Positions 52,659 through 56,907 of a stretch of DNA of 56,907 nt are shown piece by piece. The notes beneath the pieces were generated by a model. The model had not been told where the DNA came from, did not search any database, and was given only the letters and a program-made list of their open reading frames with translations. Numbering within the stretch: position 1 is the stretch's first letter; each line of letters begins with the position of its first letter. A program made the translations under genes and the position numbers. Location of the stretch: NCBI GenBank assembly GCA_964529715.1, contig CAZGXI010000033.1:1-56907 (forward strand). Reading direction: 5' to 3'. The DNA is from CAZGXI01 sp964529715 (GTDB taxonomy: Bacteria > Chloroflexota > Anaerolineae > Aggregatilineales > Ch27).

Positions 52659-53513
52659 ATGCAAGAAATTGCTCCAGGCGTGATGGTTGCGACGGAGTTT
52701 CGCCGAATCACCGTCGGCGCGGTGGCGACGGGCGACGGAATCGTGTGCATCGATGTGCCTCCCTATCCCGACGATGCCCGCGCGTGGAAGGCCGCCCTTC
52801 AGGAGCGGTACGTCCAGCCGGTCCGGGTCGTTGTGGTCACGGATGCGCACCGCGACCGGCTGCTTGGCCTGCACTGGTTCGAGGGCGCGCAATTGATCGC
52901 GCACGACGCCGCCTTCGAGGCCATGCGCCTGCTGCCCAACTCGTTCGTCGAGCAGGCAGCAGACACCCTGGCAACCAACAGCGAGGAACGCGCTGGCTTT
53001 GCTGGGGTACGCCTGCGAATGCCCTGGATCACCTTCAGCGAGCGAATGGTTGTCTATGTGAACGACTACCCCGTATCGCTCGTCTCCATGCCCGGCCCGA
53101 CGCCGGGAAACATCTGGGCGCACCTGCCGGAACAGCGTGTGATTTTTACCGGCGACAGCGTGGTGATCGGTCAGCATCCTTATATGGCCCAGGTACAGAG
53201 CAAAAAATGGCTCAACAGCCTATCGGTGCTGCGCCGTCCACGCTTCCCGGCGCAGATGATTGTGCCGGGGCGTGGCCCTGTGACCGACAAAGAGTCCACG
53301 CGCGCCATCTCCGATTTTCTGCGCTATGTGCGCCGCCGGGTGTACCGCCTGTATCGCACCGGGCGGCCCCGCGCGGATATTGCCAACCTGGTGCCTGGCC
53401 TGTTGGGACAGTTCCCCATCCCACCGGGTCAGAACGAGGAAGTCCAGCGCCGTCTCAAAGCCGGGCTGGAGCGCATCTATGACGAGTTCCGCCAGGACGA
53501 AGACAATCACTGA
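52659..53513 (+). CDS. Metallo-beta-lactamase-fold protein with lost metal ligands
   Basis: 284 residues. The fold of the MBL family is clear (ITVGAVATGDGIVCIDVPPYP, VVVVTDAHRDRLLG, VIFTGDSVVIG), but the HxHxDH signature is DAHRDR (residues 62-67), the usual GHTPG is GPTPG (P147) and the PGHGP loop is PGRGP (R205). H64, D66 and D166 remain. Three to four of the usual ligands are thus missing, so a normal dinuclear zinc hydrolase is unlikely. The C-terminal helical extension (about 215-284) is strongly basic at RYVRRRVYRLYRTGRPR. The gene follows alaX closely and has a good AAGGTAAGG site. Confidence 0.8.
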   Translation: MQEIAPGVMVATEFRRITVGAVATGDGIVCIDVPPYPDDARAWKAALQERYVQPVRVVVVTDAHRDRLLGLHWFEGAQLIAHDAAFEAMRLLPNSFVEQAADTLATNSEERAGFAGVRLRMPWITFSERMVVYVNDYPVSLVSMPGPTPGNIWAHLPEQRVIFTGDSVVIGQHPYMAQVQSKKWLNSLSVLRRPRFPAQMIVPGRGPVTDKESTRAISDFLRYVRRRVYRLYRTGRPRADIANLVPGLLGQFPIPPGQNEEVQRRLKAGLERIYDEFRQDEDNH

Positions 53514-53650
53514 CACCAAGATGCGTGCCACCGCTAACCGAACTATACCCCCTCCACCGGGATGCGCCGACCGGAATCGAGCACACCGCGCTTTCGCGTC
53601 TGGCCTAACCTCCCTACAATAGACGAAGGATGGTGTCGGGGGGAACGGCC

Positions 53651-54118
53651 ATGAACAATCCCAGTGAAGCCTTGTGGGAAATTAACAACGAGTACCGCAA
53701 ACGGCTGAGCCAGTTGATGAGTCACATGAAGCTGCTGGAACAGTTGCTTGCCATGCAAGGGCGGGCCGAACCGGGGCTGCGCGCCGCCATCCGCCGCATT
53801 CGCGCCGTACTCGAAGAGATCGACGCCGATCATCATGAATGGCGACATACCTACTTTTACCGCCCGCCGGAAGGCGAAGAAAAACGCCGCATGGTCAGCG
53901 ACCCGGCGGCGGTGCAGCGGGCGCTGCGCACCTTCGATGCCATGTTCAACGGACATGCCCAACGCTTTGAGGCCATCGCCGCCACGATGAGCAGTCTTCC
54001 CCGCCCCGATCCCGCACTCACCAAAGTGATCAAGCAGAGCGACCTGTGGCAGATGTGCCTGGATGGCGTAGAAAGCCTGGCGACCTACGCCGAGTTCGTG
54101 CGCAGCCAGGGCGAGTAG
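53651..54118 (+). CDS. Small helical protein of unknown function
   Basis: 155 residues, mainly amphipathic helices (WEINNEYRKRLSQLMSHMKL, MFNGHAQRFEAIAATMSSL); no signal peptide or membrane segment. I do not recognise it. ATG 53651 is chosen because a purine-rich GGGGGGAACGG site lies before it. It ends shortly before a low-complexity intergenic stretch. Confidence 0.55.
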   Translation: MNNPSEALWEINNEYRKRLSQLMSHMKLLEQLLAMQGRAEPGLRAAIRRIRAVLEEIDADHHEWRHTYFYRPPEGEEKRRMVSDPAAVQRALRTFDAMFNGHAQRFEAIAATMSSLPRPDPALTKVIKQSDLWQMCLDGVESLATYAEFVRSQGE

Positions 54119-54120
54119 GA

Positions 54121-54254
54121 AGTTCTGAGTTCAAAGTTTTGAGTTCTGAGTTGTCCCCCACCAGGGCGGCGCTCGAAAACAGAAAAACAACCGGACGACC
54201 TTTCGTCCGGCTGAAAAAGACTGACTGATAGCTGACGGCTGACCGCTGACGGCT
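54121..54254. repeat. Low-complexity direct repeats between convergent genes
   Basis: AGTTCTGAGTT occurs at both ends of 54121-54152, with a further TTTGAGTT word, and GCTGACGGCT occurs at 54231-54240 and 54245-54254 with a 14-bp period. No gene is visible. The minus-strand terminator lies between these repeats. Confidence 0.5.
54175..54210 (-). terminator. Rho-independent terminator for the SH3-domain gene
   Basis: The hairpin CCGGACGA (54191-54198)/TCGTCCGG (54203-54210) has a 4-nt loop. On the minus strand it is followed by TTGTTTTTCTGTTTT, about 45 bp after the stop of the gene ending at 54253. Confidence 0.7.
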
Positions 54255-55829
54255 AATACGGCGTCAACTGCACGAAATTCATGATCCCCAGGTTGCGCGC
54301 GCAGTCGTTTGGAAAGGCCACCAGCTTCGGATCAGACACGCGCCGCCCCTGCTCGTAGAGCGTCACGCGGAAGACATGGCTGTTGATCCCCCCGGCGACC
54401 TGGATTTCCCACCCTGACGGGCCGTAAGCCGCCGCCGCGCCGGTCACGGTCTCGTAGAAAAAGGTCGAGTCCGTTATCCCCTCGACGCGCACGGTCAGGC
54501 CGCGCAGCGCCTCGCCCTGCATCCCGAACACCTGCCCGCCCAATCCTTGCCACGCGCAGCCGCCGAGCGCCGACGCATCCACAGCGTCGTACCGACGAAC
54601 ACCTGCCCGCCCAATCCTTGCCACGCGCAGCCGAGTTCAGGATGGGTGAACTGGGTCGTAAACGTGACGCGGTTGTTTTGCAGCCCGAAGGCCATCAGGT
54701 CCGGCAGATTCGGCGCGCTGATCGTCACCGTTGGCACGGCAGGCGCGGGCGTGAATCCCGGCGGTGGTGGGGTGGCAGTCGGCACAAGGCCAAGCGCGAA
54801 GATCAACTGGCGGGCGCTCTCGTACCCGCGCCGCGCGTTATACACCCCTTCCAGGCCGCTGTTGACGATCTCCGGCGGGACCGGGTACTCGTTAGCGTGC
54901 AGCTCACACCAGGTCTCCCACACGTCGATGGCGCGGCCCGTTTCCTCAAGGCCCTGGTTGAGTGCCGCGATCACCGGGTCGAGTTCAGGATAAGCCGACA
55001 GGTCCTCCGGGCGCGGGATATACGGCTGCGGATGGCCGAGGGTAAAGGCGCATGGGCGCGGCGCGCCGGCGGCGATGCTCCGCCAGATGCCTTCCAAAAT
55101 ATCCAGGCGATTCGTGCTGAGGTCGATGTGCAGCAGCATGGCCGTCATCAGCGCGTCGCGCGTGGCCGAAGGCCCGCCTCCATCCGGCATCACCACCGGC
55201 GGCCCGTTGGCGACAATACCCCACACCGGCAGCGCCTCGATGCTGCCGCTCTGCCATTCGATGTACTGGTTGGCGACCCAGCCCAGCGTGCCCCGGAAGT
55301 TCACCTGAAGCCACTGCCCGTCGGGGCTGCGCCCGGTGGCCGACATGACCTCGTAGCGCGGCACGCCCGCCATGAAAAAATATGCCTGGCTCGGACCGGC
55401 GCGCAGGCGCAGGCCACTTTCGGGCAGACGGATGGTGGCCGGGCCGCTGGCCCCGCTCGGACCGGCGCGTGGGCCATCACCCAGGTCAAAGGGCATCGTG
55501 GCCGGGTCGCCCACCGGCAGCACGTCGGGATTGCCGCTCACCGTCACCACCACGCGCCCGATCCAACCCTCCTGCCCGAAGAAGTCAATGCGAAACCACT
55601 GTCCGTTCGGCGAACGCCCCGTCGCGGGGACGCTCTGGCCCAGCGCCAGCGAGCCGATCACCTCGCGGCCCAACGAAGGCGCAATGCGCACATAGACAGA
55701 CTCGCGGTTGGGTGCAACGGTCACGCCGAAATAGCTCTGCGCCCGCACGCCGCCCGCCAGGATCACTCCACCGACGGCCAGGATCGCCAGGATCAGGAAA
55801 AGCCGGAAAACGTGTTTCAAGTCGCGCAT
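54253..55829 (-). pseudogene. Secreted SH3-domain protein gene, frameshifted by a 71-bp insertion
   Basis: From ATG 55829 (RBS AGGGTAAGGG) the frame encodes a signal peptide (MRDLKHVFRLFLILAILAV to VRAQ), two SH3b-type modules (about 35-95 and 135-195; each has ATGRSPNGQWFRIDF-like or ATGRSPDGQWLQVNF strands), a helical domain (about 220-350), a Pro linker and the start of a beta domain, TTQFTHPELGCAWQGLGGQ. Then the frame is lost. The original C-terminus, GCAWQGLGGQVFGMQGEALR to NFVQLTPY at 54253, continues in another frame. A 38-bp sequence stands twice, at 54525-54562 and 54596-54633; the 71-bp offset is not a multiple of three. Without one 71-bp unit the gene would be intact, about 500 residues. 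Confidence 0.75.
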
Positions 55830-55875
55830 GGCCCTTACCCTGAATCCCGCTCCCTAAGAGAGCAGGACTTCTCGT

Positions 55876-56778
55876 TCAAAAGAGGCTATTCTGTTCAGCA
55901 GAAGGCTTCTCGACAGGCGCTTTCTTAAAGGTAGCCTTGCCCAGGCTCAGGTCTGCATATTCGGGCCGCTTGCGCCCGGTCAGCAGGTCGTCGATGGTCA
56001 GGATTTGGATGCGGGGATAATCCCTACCGTTGCCCGCCGTGTAAAAGCCCGCTTTGGCCGCCTCGGTGATCATGGGCTGGGTCGGCTCGGCCAGCGTGAC
56101 GAACAGGCCGATCTCGGCGCTGCTGCTTTCCACCGTGCCGATCAGGTCGCGGATCATGCTCACGCCGACGTTCTCGCCACCCTTGATGCTGACCACGATC
56201 TTGCGGTCCACCGGTTTGCCGTCGGCCACGTCGGTGAAGTAGATCAGGCCGTCGATGCCCTGGTCGGCGCCCTTTTTCCGGCCCTGGTAGGGTTGCGCGC
56301 CGATCAGATAGCACGCCCACCACTGGAACTCATACTTGTCACGGCGAGCAAGATCACGCGCACCTTCAAGGTCCTTAGGCCTGCCATGCACCTCAAACGT
56401 AATATCGGGAAATGCATCACGCAGACGATTCTCAATCAGCATAATTGCCTGATGTGTAATGTCGATACCAATCCACTGGCGATTCAATTTGTGAGCCGCA
56501 TGAACTGCCGTTCCACAACCACAGAAAGGGTCCAAAACAATGTCACCTGTATTGCTGGACATGGTGATGATACGTTCCAACAACTTTAGGGGCTTTTGGG
56601 TGGAATAACCCAGGAACTCTCTCGACTGTCCTTGTACTGGTCCAATATCTGTCCATAAGAATTGGCGGCGGGGACTGTCGCCTTTAGGCGACAGGGGAAT
56701 GCGCCTTGCCCCCTTCACGAAATCCTTGACAGACGAACGTATGGGCGATAGACTAAGATTACTCTCAGCAATGTTCAA
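55876..56778 (-). pseudogene. 5'-truncated DNA methyltransferase-Mrr nuclease fusion gene
   Basis: The 300-codon frame contains the C-terminal half of a beta-class N4/N6 DNA methyltransferase (LWTDIGPVQGQSREFLGYS, TQKPLKLLERII, and the SAM motif VLDPFCGCGTAVHAA) followed by an Mrr-like restriction nuclease domain (about 140-270; QGRKKGADQGIDGLIYF and KIVVSIKGGE as catalytic Asp and Lys region). The family has a catalytic DPPY half upstream of LWTDI; here it is missing and about 40 unrelated residues encoded across a small palindrome take its place. The true homology begins near 56655. Beyond this lies a TnpB gene start on the other strand. The gene product, if made, should be inactive as a methylase. 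Confidence 0.75.
56675..56694. repeat. 20-bp inverted repeat at the truncation point of the methyltransferase gene
   Basis: CTGTCGCCT and AGGCGACAG are perfect 9-base arms around TT, flanked by GGGA and GGGG. It stands exactly where methyltransferase similarity stops, so it may be a REP-like unit or transposon edge. Confidence 0.5.
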
Positions 56779-56793
56779 TGCAGTGATCCCGGC

Positions 56794-56907
56794 ATGATCC
56801 GTACCTACCAGTACCGCTTGTACCTGACCAATGCTCAGGAACGCATGGCGGTGTTTGTGCTGGCGCAGGCGCGCGGGGTGTACAACGCGGCGCTGGAACA
56901 GCGCATC
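56794..56907 (+). CDS. tnpB: TnpB (IS200/IS605 OrfB family), N-terminal part, runs off window
   Basis: The last 114 bases translate as MIRTYQYRLYLTNAQERMAV and continue FVLAQARGVYNAALEQRI, the helix-turn-helix N-terminus of TnpB/OrfB proteins. Intact family members have about 350-420 residues; the rest lies beyond the edge. TnpB is the RNA-guided nuclease that helps IS200/IS605 elements persist. No tnpA lies upstream in the window. Whether the copy is complete cannot be seen. Confidence 0.8.
   Translation, partial: MIRTYQYRLYLTNAQERMAVFVLAQARGVYNAALEQRI

Noticed and set aside
54121..54254. Possible CRISPR-like array because of repeated words
   Set aside because: Repeats are only 10-11 bp, imperfect and irregularly spaced, and there are no cas genes nearby.
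56640..56778. N-terminal 40 codons of the methyltransferase frame as a genuine domain
   Set aside because: They are encoded across a palindromic repeat and show no similarity to the family; the DPPY half expected there is absent.

Overview
The window is a dense, GC-rich bacterial segment with short intergenic gaps and several convergent gene pairs whose stop codons overlap. The gene mix suggests a member of the Chloroflexota, probably an Anaerolineae-like lineage. The pointers are a bactofilin, a DUF151 bifunctional nuclease, a DnaB-DnaD-DnaC-type helicase operon, several ArnT/PMT-like glycosyltransferases, lipoproteins with Thr/Pro-rich linkers, and a riboflavin/thiamine-precursor-type ABC system. 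This is inference from gene content; there is no rRNA gene. I see no tRNA, rRNA or CRISPR array.

Left edge (1-513): a broken TnpB 3' piece carrying a perfect 28-bp palindrome, the 5' stump of a secreted-protein gene on the other strand, and a pair of 22-nt inverted repeats. Minus-strand block 514-16193: a histidine kinase and OmpR-type regulator, two very large tandem-domain solute-binding proteins plus a third deleted copy, an FtsX/MacB-like permease, a membrane fusion protein, two ATPases and a LysM lipoprotein. The kinase operon and both intact binding-protein genes share a conserved ~49-bp promoter motif, which suggests one autoregulated regulon. An NlpC/P60 peptidase follows (16313-17560).

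Plus-strand block 17693-24535: bifunctional nuclease with a good promoter and terminator, then DnaB helicase interrupted by a 416-residue intein, a DnaD-like protein, a DnaC-like protein with two ATPase modules, and a glycosyltransferase. 24537-31670 holds a lipoprotein, bactofilin, a second glycosyltransferase, a small membrane protein, an M19 dipeptidase, two DsbA-like proteins and a HAD hydrolase.

Signalling block 31847-47223: a GAF-PP2C phosphatase coupled to an AmaP-like membrane protein, a HEAT-like repeat protein, then a minus-strand chemosensory operon (CheW, MCP, CheA-REC, CheB, CheY, RsbT-like protein, CheW, and a degenerate receiver fused to a Roadblock/LC7 domain), a PsbP-like membrane-anchored protein and a soluble GAF-PAS histidine kinase. 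No cheR is present.

Right block 47220-56907: an ABC importer (ATPase, binding protein, permease), a TIM-barrel-like protein, an AlaX-type alanyl-tRNA editing protein, a metallo-beta-lactamase-fold protein that has lost metal ligands, a small helical protein, a frameshifted SH3-domain gene, a 5'-truncated DNA methyltransferase-Mrr gene, and the start of a TnpB gene that runs off the window. Transposon debris therefore lies at both ends.
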